From JANNBN01 sp031430595 (GTDB lineage: Bacteria > Actinomycetota > Acidimicrobiia > Acidimicrobiales > JANYDT01): a DNA stretch of 64,000 nt. Both the position numbers and the translations under genes were made by a program. This document shows positions 53,245 to 62,538 of the stretch, one piece after another (the first letter of the stretch is position 1; the number at the start of each line of letters is the position of its first letter). The notes under the pieces are model-generated. The model was not told the DNA's origin. It worked only from the letters and a program-made list of their open reading frames with translations, and searched no databases. Where the stretch lies: positions 1 to 64,000 of the forward strand of contig JANPBU010000052.1 in NCBI GenBank assembly GCA_031430595.1. Direction: 5' to 3'.

Positions 53245-56200
53245 GTGACCGACATGCTGTCTGATGACCCTTCCCTCGGACCCAACTCGTGGCTTGTAGA
53301 CGAGATGCGCGAGTTGTACGTAGAAAGCCCATCCTTAGTTTCTGAGAGCTGGCGGAACTATTTCGATGCCAAGCATGCGATTGTTCTCTACGCCGATTCG
53401 TCAAATGGGACACCAACCCCGATGACCCAGCCCCCAGTCGCGCCCGTTATTACAGCCGTAGCGACGACGGTTACGACGACTGCACCCCCGCCTACTTCAG
53501 TCCCGCCTGCGGCGGCTCCGCAAACACCTGTTTCAGTTGCCCCGATTACTTCCCGGCCACCCGTCGTTGCTGGCGGGGAAACATCGATACTTCGAGGTGT
53601 AGCCTCCAAAATTGTACAAAACATGGAGGCCAGCCTCGATGTTCCGACGGCCACCAGTGTTCGTGATGTTCCGGCCAAACTGCTCGAAGTACAGCGCAGC
53701 ATTATCAACAATCATCTGAAACGCACCCGTGGCGGCAAGGTCAGCTTCACTCACCTCATTGCCTATGCGATCGTCAAGGCCCTCGATGCGGTACCAAACA
53801 TGCGCAACACGTTTAGCCGCGACGAAACAGGCAGCCCGCTGCTCGTGCGCCACGAAACAGTCGGTCTCGGAATCGCGGTAGACCTGGCTAAGGCCGATGG
53901 TTCTCGGGCACTCGTTGTACCGTGCATCAAGAATGCCAACAAGCTTACGTTCCGCGAGTTTTACGACGCCTACGAGGCCATCATCCGTAAGGCTCGTAGT
54001 AACAAACTCGGCGTCGACGATTTTGCCGGGGTGACTGTTTCGCTTACTAACCCTGGCGGTATCGGTACCCGACACAGCGTTCCGCGCCTCATGCCTGGCC
54101 AGGCTGCAATCGTCGGTCTCGGAACCATCGACTACCCCGCCGCGTTCATGGCGGCCGACCCGGCAAAGCTCGCCGAAATCGGTATTTCAAAAACGGTCAT
54201 GATTACCTCAACCTACGACCACCGAATCATTCAGGGGGCCGAGTCTGGGCAATTCCTCGACAAGATTCAGCACCTACTCACTGACGACGAGCAGTTCTGG
54301 GATGACATTTTTGATTCGATGATCATCCCCTACGAGCCTGCTCGTTGGCATATCGACAAAAACCCTGTGGATACCATTCGCGCCGCTGTCATCAAGGCTT
54401 CGGCTGCGCAGGAAATCATCAACGCGTATCGGTCGCGCGGACATCTCATTTCAGATATCGATCCGCTTGATTTGATGGATCGCGAGATGCCAGATGAACT
54501 TGATCCGTTTACTTACGAACTGTCCATTTGGGATCTTGACCGCGACGTGTACACCGGCGATATTGCGGGCGCTGACCATCACACCTTTGGCCAGCTTCTC
54601 GGAATCATGCGCGATGCCTATTGCCGTACGGTCGGTACCGAGTACATGCATATTCTTGATCCAGTTGAAAAGCATTGGATTCAGTCAAAAATTGAAGGTG
54701 TTGACGGAACCCTCAAGCCTGACGAGCAGCGCCGAATTCTTGATCGCCTAAACACTGCTGAAGCATTCGAAAAGTTCTTCGCTAAACGCTATCCCGGTAC
54801 GAAACGATTCGGTCTTGAAGGTGGCGAATCAGCCATGGTGATCATGGATGCTGTGCTCGATGCCGCGTCAATCGATGGCGTCGAGTCTGCAGTAATCGGA
54901 ATGCCTCACCGCGGTCGCCTCAACACGCTCGTCAATGTCGTCGGCAAGTCAGTCAACCAGGTGTTCAAAGAATTTGAAGACGTCATTGAGGGCACCGTTT
55001 ACGGTTCCGGAGACGTGAAGTATCACCTCGGCTCGCAAGGTACGTACACTGGCCTTCGCGGGGGTTCGATGGCCGTTGCACTCGCACCAAACCCGTCGCA
55101 CCTCGAAGCCGTGTATCCCGTGGTTGAAGGCATGGTTCGGGCGCAAATGGATGTGCTCGGCGACGCCACCTTCTCGAAGGTGCTGCCGATCATTATGCAC
55201 GGCGATGCTGCGTTTATTGGTCAAGGCATCGTGCAAGAAACGCTGAACATGAGCCAGCTACCCGGCTACAAAACCGGTGGCACCATCCACCTCATTGTTA
55301 ACAACCAGGTTGGTTTCACTACCGACCCCGAGTCGGCCCGCTCGTCGGTGTACTGCAGCGATGTCGCCAAAATGGTTCAGGCACTTATCTTTCACGTCAA
55401 CGGCGACGATGCCGAAGCGTGTTACCGGGTGGGTCGGCTCGCCGCCGAATTTCGACAGCGATTCAAGAAAGATGTGGTGATCGACCTCGTCTGCTATCGC
55501 CGTATGGGACACAACGAAGGCGACGAACCGCGATACACGCAGCCCCTCATGTACGAACGCATCGACGCTCACCCGTCGACACGCGAGATCTATGCGGCGT
55601 CGCTTGTTGGACGCAAAGACATCACCCAGGAAGAGGCTGACCTCGCCTATTCGTCGTACCAGGCGATTATGCAGGTTGCCCTCGACGAGACCCGGGGCCT
55701 CACCTCAACCGGGCTCATATCGCCTCCTAACGCCGACGATATTGGATCACCATTTGACACAGTTTCATCGGCCGTCGAACGATCAGCCCTCGACCGAATC
55801 GCAGCTGCAACCCACAGTTGGCCGACGGGTTTCAATATTCATCCGAAGCTGGCAAAACAGCTCGAGGTACGTAAAGCTACCTACGAGGCAACCGGCGAAA
55901 TCGACTGGGCATTGGGCGAGGCAATGGCGTACGGCTCATTGTGCCTCGACGGATTCAACGTGCGCTTATCAGGTGAAGACTCTCGCCGAGGAACCTTCAG
56001 TCATCGCCAGTCGGTGTTCATTGATACGCGTACAGGTCAACCTCATACCCCATTGGCCAACATCGATTCGTCGCAAGGTGCATTCCGAGTCTTCGATTCG
56101 TCGCTATCGGAGTATGCCGTTATCGGGTTCGACTACGGGTACAGCATTCAGGATCCAAATACCTTTGTTGCTTGGGAAGCCCAGTTTGGTGACTTCGCAA

Positions 56201-56937
56201 ATGGTGCCCAGATCATCATCGACCAGTTCATTGCATCGGGCGAAACAAAGTGGGGTCAGATGTCTTCACTCACACTGTTGCTTCCCCATGGTTACGAGGG
56301 CCAGGGGCCCGAGCATTCATCGGCGCGACTTGAACGTTTTCTGCAGCTGTGCGCCCAAGACAACATGCGGGTTGCGAACGTAACAACCGCCGCCCAGTTC
56401 TTCCACCTCCTACGACGACAAATGTTCTCGGCGAACCGAAAACCCCTCATCGTCATGTCACCCAAGAGTGGCTTACGGGCCAAAGAATCGCGTTCAAACG
56501 TTTCTGAACTCACCGAAGGAACCTTCCAAGAAGTACTCGACGACCGTTCAATCATCAACCCGGCCGACGTCAAGCGGGTGGTGCTGTGCAGCGGCAAAGT
56601 TGCTTGGGATGCCGATAAGGCACGTGCGCAAGCAGGCAAACAGGGTGCAATTGCCATTGTCAAAGTAGAACAGCTTTACCCGTGGCCACACGAGAAGGTC
56701 GCGTCGATCGTTGATCGTTATCCGAACGCCGTCGACGTCACGTGGTTACAGGAAGAAGCAGCGAACTTTGGGGCGTGGGCCTTTATCGAGGGGCGGGTAC
56801 GAGCTATCGCGGAAACCCGCAACAAAGCTGTGCGGGTTGTTGCCAGAGCAAAGTCGGGTTCACCAGCCACGGGCAGCCATCATGCCCACGACCACGAACT
56901 TGAGCTTCTTGCTCACGGCGTTGTCGACAGTTTGTAA
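53245..56937 (+). CDS. kgd: Multifunctional 2-oxoglutarate metabolism enzyme (KGD)
   Basis: The 1230-residue fusion carries 2-oxoglutarate decarboxylase/dehydrogenase activity in the TCA cycle. The N-terminus (NSWLVDEMRELYVESPSLVSESWRNYF) is the E1o helper segment. A Thr/Pro/Ala linker leads to an E2-like acyltransferase core (TYDHRIIQGAESGQFLDKI with catalytic His). The thiamin-dependent E1 domain follows (GMPHRGRLNTLVNVVGKS, HLGSQGTYTG, VNNQVGFTTDP, MGHNEGDEPRYTQPLMY). No lipoyl domain is present, as in other actinobacterial KGD. The start is GTG 53245. Confidence 0.97.
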   Translation: MTDMLSDDPSLGPNSWLVDEMRELYVESPSLVSESWRNYFDAKHAIVLYADSSNGTPTPMTQPPVAPVITAVATTVTTTAPPPTSVPPAAAPQTPVSVAPITSRPPVVAGGETSILRGVASKIVQNMEASLDVPTATSVRDVPAKLLEVQRSIINNHLKRTRGGKVSFTHLIAYAIVKALDAVPNMRNTFSRDETGSPLLVRHETVGLGIAVDLAKADGSRALVVPCIKNANKLTFREFYDAYEAIIRKARSNKLGVDDFAGVTVSLTNPGGIGTRHSVPRLMPGQAAIVGLGTIDYPAAFMAADPAKLAEIGISKTVMITSTYDHRIIQGAESGQFLDKIQHLLTDDEQFWDDIFDSMIIPYEPARWHIDKNPVDTIRAAVIKASAAQEIINAYRSRGHLISDIDPLDLMDREMPDELDPFTYELSIWDLDRDVYTGDIAGADHHTFGQLLGIMRDAYCRTVGTEYMHILDPVEKHWIQSKIEGVDGTLKPDEQRRILDRLNTAEAFEKFFAKRYPGTKRFGLEGGESAMVIMDAVLDAASIDGVESAVIGMPHRGRLNTLVNVVGKSVNQVFKEFEDVIEGTVYGSGDVKYHLGSQGTYTGLRGGSMAVALAPNPSHLEAVYPVVEGMVRAQMDVLGDATFSKVLPIIMHGDAAFIGQGIVQETLNMSQLPGYKTGGTIHLIVNNQVGFTTDPESARSSVYCSDVAKMVQALIFHVNGDDAEACYRVGRLAAEFRQRFKKDVVIDLVCYRRMGHNEGDEPRYTQPLMYERIDAHPSTREIYAASLVGRKDITQEEADLAYSSYQAIMQVALDETRGLTSTGLISPPNADDIGSPFDTVSSAVERSALDRIAAATHSWPTGFNIHPKLAKQLEVRKATYEATGEIDWALGEAMAYGSLCLDGFNVRLSGEDSRRGTFSHRQSVFIDTRTGQPHTPLANIDSSQGAFRVFDSSLSEYAVIGFDYGYSIQDPNTFVAWEAQFGDFANGAQIIIDQFIASGETKWGQMSSLTLLLPHGYEGQGPEHSSARLERFLQLCAQDNMRVANVTTAAQFFHLLRRQMFSANRKPLIVMSPKSGLRAKESRSNVSELTEGTFQEVLDDRSIINPADVKRVVLCSGKVAWDADKARAQAGKQGAIAIVKVEQLYPWPHEKVASIVDRYPNAVDVTWLQEEAANFGAWAFIEGRVRAIAETRNKAVRVVARAKSGSPATGSHHAHDHELELLAHGVVDSL

Positions 56938-56947
56938 AGTACATATC

Positions 56948-57979
56948 ATGCACGTTTTAGTAACTGGCGGTGCTGGATACATAGGTAGCCATACGGTTCT
57001 CGAGCTACTGAGTAACGGACATACGGTTGCAGTGGTCGACAACTTTGACAACTCGAAGCCCGAATCACTTCGGCGCGTCGCCGAGTTAACTGGAAAATCC
57101 GCCGCTGTTCATCGTGTCGATTTACTCGATGAATCTGCATTGATGGCGGCATTCGAAGCCGAACGCCCCGATGCTGTGATTCACTTTGCTGGGCTTAAAG
57201 CAGTGGGTGAAAGCAACGCAATTCCTCTTCGGTACTACCATAACAACATCACCGGAACCCTCGAGTTGTTGCGGGTGATGGAAGCTGTTGATTGTCGCAC
57301 GCTCGTGTTTTCATCGAGCGCTACGGTCTACGGAGCATTGGCAGTTGCCCCAATCAACGAGAGTTCACCCCTGAGCGGCACCAACCCGTATGCGCGCACA
57401 AAACTGTTCCTTGAAGACATTCTTCGTGATGTCGCTGCGGCGAACGCAACATGGCGATTCGGCTTACTTCGCTACTTCAATCCGGTAGGGGCACATCCAA
57501 GCGGACGCATTGGTGAAGACCCCAACGGCATACCGAATAACCTGCTGCCATTTATCAGCCAGGTAGCAGTTGGTCGACTCGACGAACTCAAGGTTTACGG
57601 CAACGATTACCCAACCGCTGACGGAACCGGGGTTCGCGATTACATCCATGTAGTCGATTTGGCCCGAGGCCACCTGCGATGCCTTGAGCACCTTGATCGA
57701 CTCGGAGACGAAGCGGGCTGTCGCGTATGGAACCTCGGTACCGGAAAAGGTTTAAGTGTCATTGACATGATAAGGTCGTTTGAGCAAGCTTCTGGTGTCG
57801 ACATCCCTCACCGGTTTGTTGACCGTCGCCCCGGTGACGTCGCCATATCGTTTGCCGACCCCACTAAGGCTCGCGAGGAACTCGGCTGGGTTGCAGAAAA
57901 TACCGTCGATAGTATGTGTGCTGACTCATGGAACTGGCAGTCAAGTAACCCTGAGGGTTACCCAGCCGAGCCCGCTTGA
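56948..57979 (+). CDS. galE: UDP-glucose 4-epimerase
   Basis: The 343-residue short-chain epimerase interconverts UDP-glucose and UDP-galactose. Motifs are MHVLVTGGAGYIGSHT (NAD), FAGLKAVGES, the catalytic SSSATVYG and PYARTK (YxxxK), and VRDYIHVVDLARGH. The natural start is ATG 56948, 10 bp after the kgd stop, although the open frame extends to 56711 inside kgd. It completes part of the Leloir pathway with galK. The 3' end overlaps the HAD gene by 22 bp. Confidence 0.95.
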   Translation: MHVLVTGGAGYIGSHTVLELLSNGHTVAVVDNFDNSKPESLRRVAELTGKSAAVHRVDLLDESALMAAFEAERPDAVIHFAGLKAVGESNAIPLRYYHNNITGTLELLRVMEAVDCRTLVFSSSATVYGALAVAPINESSPLSGTNPYARTKLFLEDILRDVAAANATWRFGLLRYFNPVGAHPSGRIGEDPNGIPNNLLPFISQVAVGRLDELKVYGNDYPTADGTGVRDYIHVVDLARGHLRCLEHLDRLGDEAGCRVWNLGTGKGLSVIDMIRSFEQASGVDIPHRFVDRRPGDVAISFADPTKAREELGWVAENTVDSMCADSWNWQSSNPEGYPAEPA

Positions 57980-58725
57980 CGATATGAGCCAAACGCCATG
58001 CCGAGTTTAGTTTCAAGCTCACGTAGGGCAATGTCGGGGTCACCAACTTTGATCGTATGCATACCCATGATTGCAGCGGGTTTAAGATTGATGCCAAGAT
58101 CATCGAGGAATACACACTCGTGCGGGACAACATCGAGACCGCTACAAGCAGCCTCATAGAATTGTCGTTCGGGTTTTCGGAAGCCAACGACGCTCGACTC
58201 AACCACGTAATCAAAAAGTCGAAGCACTTCCTCGCGTCCGTGGGTTCCGAGTCGTTTCGACTCCCAGACTGCCGGTCGGGCAAGGGAACTTCGTTCAGAC
58301 TCTTGATTGGCGGTAACGACGTTGTTCGTAAGTAGGGCCAGTAGGTACCCAGCTGCTTTCAATTCGTGCAGTGCCTCGACCATCTGCGGACGTAGTTCAC
58401 CGTCAAGGAGTGCCATGATCTGGCGAGCGTTCACGACGTGCCCAGCAGCAGACGCTTCCGCTTCGAACAACATACAGAACTCGTCAAAGCTCACCTGGGT
58501 CCGTTCGAATTGAGCCCAGGCATTCGTATCCGGATTCACGGCGTTTATCGAACGAATGAAATTGGACGGAAGGCCATTTGCTTGCTCGTATCGGGAAAAT
58601 GCCTCAAACGGGCTGGTCAGAATAACCCCGCCAAAATCCCAAAGAACCGCTCGAATAGGGGATTTTTCGGAAGTTTGCTCGCTCACAAGAAGACAGGTTT
58701 GCACGAAATGCTCGAAGTACCGCAA
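57958..58725 (-). CDS. HAD-family hydrolase (epoxide-hydrolase N-domain/ACAD10-like)
   Basis: The 255-residue protein has HAD motifs: LWDFGGVIL (first Asp), LALLTNN, GFRKPERQFYEAA (Lys) and CVFLDDLGINLKPA (acidic pair). The GV in DFGGV is like the epoxide-hydrolase N-terminal and ACAD10 phosphatases. The substrate is unknown. The start is ATG 58725 or GTG 58686. It converges on galE. Confidence 0.87.
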   Translation of the reverse strand: MRYFEHFVQTCLLVSEQTSEKSPIRAVLWDFGGVILTSPFEAFSRYEQANGLPSNFIRSINAVNPDTNAWAQFERTQVSFDEFCMLFEAEASAAGHVVNARQIMALLDGELRPQMVEALHELKAAGYLLALLTNNVVTANQESERSSLARPAVWESKRLGTHGREEVLRLFDYVVESSVVGFRKPERQFYEAACSGLDVVPHECVFLDDLGINLKPAAIMGMHTIKVGDPDIALRELETKLGMAFGSYRQAGSAG

Positions 58726-58880
58726 TATTTCTGCTTGACTTCGTAAGGCAACGTGCCGATACGTCGGTAACGGAGTTGGCGTCCGAGCGTTTCTTTTTTG
58801 GGGCTGGACGCCAGCACAACAATGCAGTTCCCATTTTTACTTCCCTTTACAAACACATAACGAAGTAGGTCCACAAGTTC

Positions 58881-60566
58881 ATGACCACGTACAAAGTCGT
58901 GGTCGACGGATCAAACATCGCCACTGAGGGTCGCTCACTCCCCAGCCTGAACCAGCTTGATGAAGCGGTTCAGTCGTTCGTGGAAGAGCACCCCGGTGCC
59001 GAGGTTTTGGTCATCGTCGATACATCGTTCGCCCATCGCGTCGATCCAAAAGAAGCACAAGTTTTTGAATCGGCTTACGAAGCAGGCGAAATCATTATGC
59101 CTCCAGCAGGCACCATCGGCCGAGGCGACAGTTTTATTTTGAAGGTTGCCGACAAGCTCGGTGCAACCGTATTTTCGAATGACTCGTTTCAAGAGTTCCA
59201 CGGAACCTACGACTGGCTCTTCGACCGTGGTCGCCTCATCGGCGGCAAACCCGTTCCTGGCCTCGGTTGGGTATTCATGGATCGCACACCCGTGCGGGGT
59301 CCGAAGAGCCGCGAAGCCGTTCGCGAAGCTAAACGAAGCCAGGTTCGCATTGGGTCGAAGGAAGCAATGCGACCTATGCCGGTTCCGAAAGCTCCGCCTA
59401 CGTTTGCGGCCAAACCGGTGGCAGCTTCCTCAACGCGACCGGTCTCTGCGAAAACTCCTCGTAGCTCGGGTCGTGCGGTACTCGAGTCAGAGACTGAAGG
59501 AATCGTCGAGCAGTCAAGTGCACGACGAGGTCGACGTGATCGACGCCGAGGCAAAGGCCGCGACCAGGTCGTCGGACAAACACAGGGCACCGACGATTCT
59601 GCTGACACAGCCGCGTCGACAGCTGTTAAGGCAACACCGGCCAACACATCATCGTCGAAGCGTCCTGAGTTTGCACGCAAACAGGGTGAACCGATCAATG
59701 AACCCCTTGCCTTCATTTCGTTCGTGGCCGAACATGGGATTGGCACCCTTGTCGAGGGTGAAATCGAGTCGTATTCAAGCCACGGTTTTTATGTCACCGT
59801 TGCCGGCGCCCGAGGGTATTCGCCACTACACGGTTTGGCTGACCCCATGCCAAAGTCAGCTAAAGAAGTCGTTCGTCGTGGCGAAACACATTCGTTCATC
59901 GTTGCGAGTTTCGATGCTGAACGCCGAGGAATCCAGCTTGCCCTGATCGGATCACCTGCCGCTGCTGTTGTTCCGCCTGCGCCGGTCGCTGTCTCGGCGA
60001 AGAAGGCTGCTGCGAAGAAAGCTGCTGCGAAGAAAGCTGCTGTGAAGAAGGCTGCCGTGCCGAAAGCTGTAGCCAAGAGCCCGACCAAAGCCCCAGCCAA
60101 GCCAAAGGCCGCGACTGAACCCAAAGTGAAAGCGATCGCAAAGCCGAAAGCTGCTGCTCCGACGAAGGTCCCGACGAAAGTTACCGCTGCGAAGTCCAAG
60201 GCGACCAAAGCAGCTCCGGCGAAGAAAGTCCCGGTAAAAACAGTTCCAGTAAAGGCCACGGCCACGAAGGCAGCTCCGGCGAAGGCCGCTACTGCCACTC
60301 AGTCCAGACCAGCAAAAGCTACCCCGGCAAAGGTCGCAAAGACTGTGCCAGTCAAGGCTGGTGCGGTGAAGGCCGTGCCGAAAAAGGCTCTTGTTAAAGC
60401 CGTAGCTGTCTCAAAAAAGAGTGGGTTCAAGGCAACGCCTGCGAAAGCTCTTCCGACCAAGGCAAAACCTGTGAAGGCAGTCGCGGCGGTAAAAGTTGCG
60501 AAGGTGGCCAAGACGTCGAAGGCAGTGCCCGCGAAAACGAAAAACGCAGCGAAACCCAAAAAGTAG
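58881..60566 (+). CDS. NYN-type RNase domain, S1-like domain and histone H1-like Lys/Ala tail
   Basis: The 561-residue protein has three parts. Residues 1-140 form a Zc3h12a/NYN-type PIN-like nuclease with D9/N12 (VVDGSN), D47, D83 (GRGDSFIL) and N100-D101. Residues about 270-355 look like an S1/OB RNA-binding fold (GIGTLVEGEIESYSSHGFYVTV). Residues about 370-561 are a Lys/Ala/Pro/Val tail with KKAAAKKAA and PAKA(T/A) repeats like histone H1. Between 140 and 265 is a basic disordered linker. The function is inferred: RNA cleavage close to nucleic acid. It stands alone on its strand. Confidence 0.72.
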   Translation: MTTYKVVVDGSNIATEGRSLPSLNQLDEAVQSFVEEHPGAEVLVIVDTSFAHRVDPKEAQVFESAYEAGEIIMPPAGTIGRGDSFILKVADKLGATVFSNDSFQEFHGTYDWLFDRGRLIGGKPVPGLGWVFMDRTPVRGPKSREAVREAKRSQVRIGSKEAMRPMPVPKAPPTFAAKPVAASSTRPVSAKTPRSSGRAVLESETEGIVEQSSARRGRRDRRRGKGRDQVVGQTQGTDDSADTAASTAVKATPANTSSSKRPEFARKQGEPINEPLAFISFVAEHGIGTLVEGEIESYSSHGFYVTVAGARGYSPLHGLADPMPKSAKEVVRRGETHSFIVASFDAERRGIQLALIGSPAAAVVPPAPVAVSAKKAAAKKAAAKKAAVKKAAVPKAVAKSPTKAPAKPKAATEPKVKAIAKPKAAAPTKVPTKVTAAKSKATKAAPAKKVPVKTVPVKATATKAAPAKAATATQSRPAKATPAKVAKTVPVKAGAVKAVPKKALVKAVAVSKKSGFKATPAKALPTKAKPVKAVAAVKVAKVAKTSKAVPAKTKNAAKPKK

Positions 60567-60583
60567 ACCGCCACGTACATCGT

Positions 60584-60660
60584 GTGCCAGGTTGTGTTGT
60601 TCTGTGCAAGGTTTTGCGTCCGATCAACCTGGTACACAACCGTTAAACCTGGCACAGGTT
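60584..60660. repeat. Repeated AACCTGG(T/C)AC motif with hairpin potential
   Basis: The motif lies at 60626-60635 (AACCTGGTAC) and 60646-60655 (AACCTGGCAC), and its complement GTGCCAGGTT at 60584-60593. AACCTG-GCA-CAGGTT (60646-60660) is a perfect hairpin. It lies in the gap between the converging NYN gene and phosphoribosyltransferase gene. It may act as a bidirectional terminator, but no U-run follows. Confidence 0.6.
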
Positions 60661-60677
60661 CAAACAACGAGAACGCC

Positions 60678-61202
60678 TTAGTGGCCTTCGACCTGCGCAT
60701 CGTTAAGTTCGCCGCTCGGCAGTAGCACCGGTGGCTTATCAGACCACGGAAAGTCGATCCACCGGTCGGTTCGACGCCACACAAAATCGCATTTCACGAT
60801 CGAATGGGGCTTTTCGTAAATGACTGCGTTACGTACTTCTGCCACGTTTGCTGTGATGAAGTCCATTACTGCCTTGAGGGTATGCCCCGTGTCGGCAACA
60901 TCGTCAACCACGAGCACCTTCTTGTCAGCGATGTCAATCAGGTTGAGTTGTGGCGGCAACATCACCGGGAAGTCAAGCGTTTCGCCAATGCCGGTGTAGT
61001 ACTCGACCGAAATCACGAACACGTTTTTGATGCTCAGTGCGTATCCGAGCGAACCGGCTGGCAGCAAACCGCCGCGAGCAATGGCCAGGATCATGTCGGG
61101 TCGGTACCCACTTTGCGCAACCTGCTCGGCCAGGTTGATTGAAGACGCTCCGAAGAGGTCCCAGGTCAAAATTTCACGTTCACCGGGTGGAGGTACAGGC
61201 AT
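60678..61202 (-). CDS. Phosphoribosyltransferase, purine type
   Basis: The 174-residue protein has the PRPP-binding motif VLVVDDVADTGHTL and the N-terminal domain of xanthine/hypoxanthine-type enzymes (LTWDLFGASSINLAEQV, IARGGLLPAG). It would attach phosphoribose to a purine base. The specificity is not fixed. It is divergent from the flavin oxidoreductase gene, 127 bp apart. Confidence 0.85.
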   Translation of the reverse strand: MPVPPPGEREILTWDLFGASSINLAEQVAQSGYRPDMILAIARGGLLPAGSLGYALSIKNVFVISVEYYTGIGETLDFPVMLPPQLNLIDIADKKVLVVDDVADTGHTLKAVMDFITANVAEVRNAVIYEKPHSIVKCDFVWRRTDRWIDFPWSDKPPVLLPSGELNDAQVEGH

Positions 61203-61329
61203 GCACTGACCTTACAACGGCAAAGATCGACCCTTCCCACGATGAATTCTGCTAGAAGACTTTACAAAATGTTCAGTTTGCGGCGATTAGGACTACCCCT
61301 CACCCCCCAGAGTTTCGTAACATCACCTC

Positions 61330-62538
61330 ATGCGCTGTGATCTCAACTTCTTCGGAACCGTCCCCATGCCCGACGCCGGAAACGCTGGCCCCGTTCCAAC
61401 TGACCGCCGTTACGGTCAACCTGACTACATCGCGTGTTACGAAAATCTCACCGCGTGGGCGATGGAGGCCGACAAGGCCGGTTTCAATTGCATGTGGTTC
61501 ACCGAACACCACTTTCAATACGAAGGCTACGAAGTCACACCGAACCTGGTGCTTTTCGGCCTGGCCTTGGCGCAACACACGAAGAATATCCGCCTCGGGC
61601 AAATGTTCAATGTGGTTCCGCAGTGGCATCCGCTTCGGCTCGCAGAAGACTTTGCTATGGCCGACATTTTGACCAAAGGACGAATGGAATTCGGCGTCGC
61701 CCGCGGCACGGTTCCGCGCGAGGCAATGGCGCTCGGCAGCCGGGTCGCTTCTGGCGATAACGACATGAGTGCCAAAGACGATGCCTTCAACCGTGAGCAA
61801 TTCGAAGAAGCCGTCGAAGTCATCAAAGCAGCGTGGGGTAACGAGCGGTTTTCGTTCACCGGTAAGCACTATCAGTTCCCGCCAACCGGCATCCCCGACC
61901 GTGGGCATACCGTTACCGACATGACCATGGTTCCTAGAGTCACCCGCGACGTGCCGTTCTACCAACCGGTAACCAGCGGCGAAACGATGGAATACGTTCC
62001 GAGGGCTGGCCACCGCGGCGTGTATTGGCTGATGCATCCCGATCTGATGGTTCCTCGTTGGAAGCACTACACCGACACCTACAACGAGGCTCATGGAACA
62101 ACCCTTCGTCAGGGCGAGAACAAAGTACTCGTACTGAATGCACACGTAGCAAAAACCCGCGAAGGTGCGATTGCTGCTGCACGCGACGGACACGACGAAT
62201 TCAGTCGCTTCCTTGCTCCCTATGGGCGATTCACCAACTACAAAGACGCTGACGGAAACAAGCTTGCGTTTGGTGTTCAACCAACACTCGAAATGTCGAT
62301 CGAGCAAAATATTGCGGCGATCGGTTCCGTTGACGACTGTGTCGACATGGTGTCAATGTACCGAGAACGATTCGGCCTTGAGCATCTCTGCTTGTTCCTC
62401 GACCTCCCAGGGTTGTCACGTGCACAGATCACTGAACAAATTCATATGTGGGCAAACGAAGTACTTCCAAAGGCTGGGGTTCCCCTGACGGCATTACAGC
62501 TGCCGACACAATCACCTGCGTACAACGTTCCTGCATGA
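61330..62538 (+). CDS. LLM-class flavin-dependent oxidoreductase
   Basis: The 402-residue luciferase-like monooxygenase has the pattern FNCMWFTEHHFQYEGYEVTPNLVLFG, RLGQMFNVVPQWHPLRLAED and GRMEFGVARGTVPREAMALG. It uses reduced flavin and oxygen. The next gene, a cytosine-deaminase-like enzyme, starts inside its stop (ATGA overlap), so both probably act in one pathway, perhaps pyrimidine breakdown. Confidence 0.9.
   Translation: MRCDLNFFGTVPMPDAGNAGPVPTDRRYGQPDYIACYENLTAWAMEADKAGFNCMWFTEHHFQYEGYEVTPNLVLFGLALAQHTKNIRLGQMFNVVPQWHPLRLAEDFAMADILTKGRMEFGVARGTVPREAMALGSRVASGDNDMSAKDDAFNREQFEEAVEVIKAAWGNERFSFTGKHYQFPPTGIPDRGHTVTDMTMVPRVTRDVPFYQPVTSGETMEYVPRAGHRGVYWLMHPDLMVPRWKHYTDTYNEAHGTTLRQGENKVLVLNAHVAKTREGAIAAARDGHDEFSRFLAPYGRFTNYKDADGNKLAFGVQPTLEMSIEQNIAAIGSVDDCVDMVSMYRERFGLEHLCLFLDLPGLSRAQITEQIHMWANEVLPKAGVPLTALQLPTQSPAYNVPA

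Noticed and set aside
59789..60298. Ala/Phe-rich minus-strand frame opposite the NYN protein tail
   Set aside because: It is the antisense reading of the Lys/Ala repeat codons (AAG and GCT).
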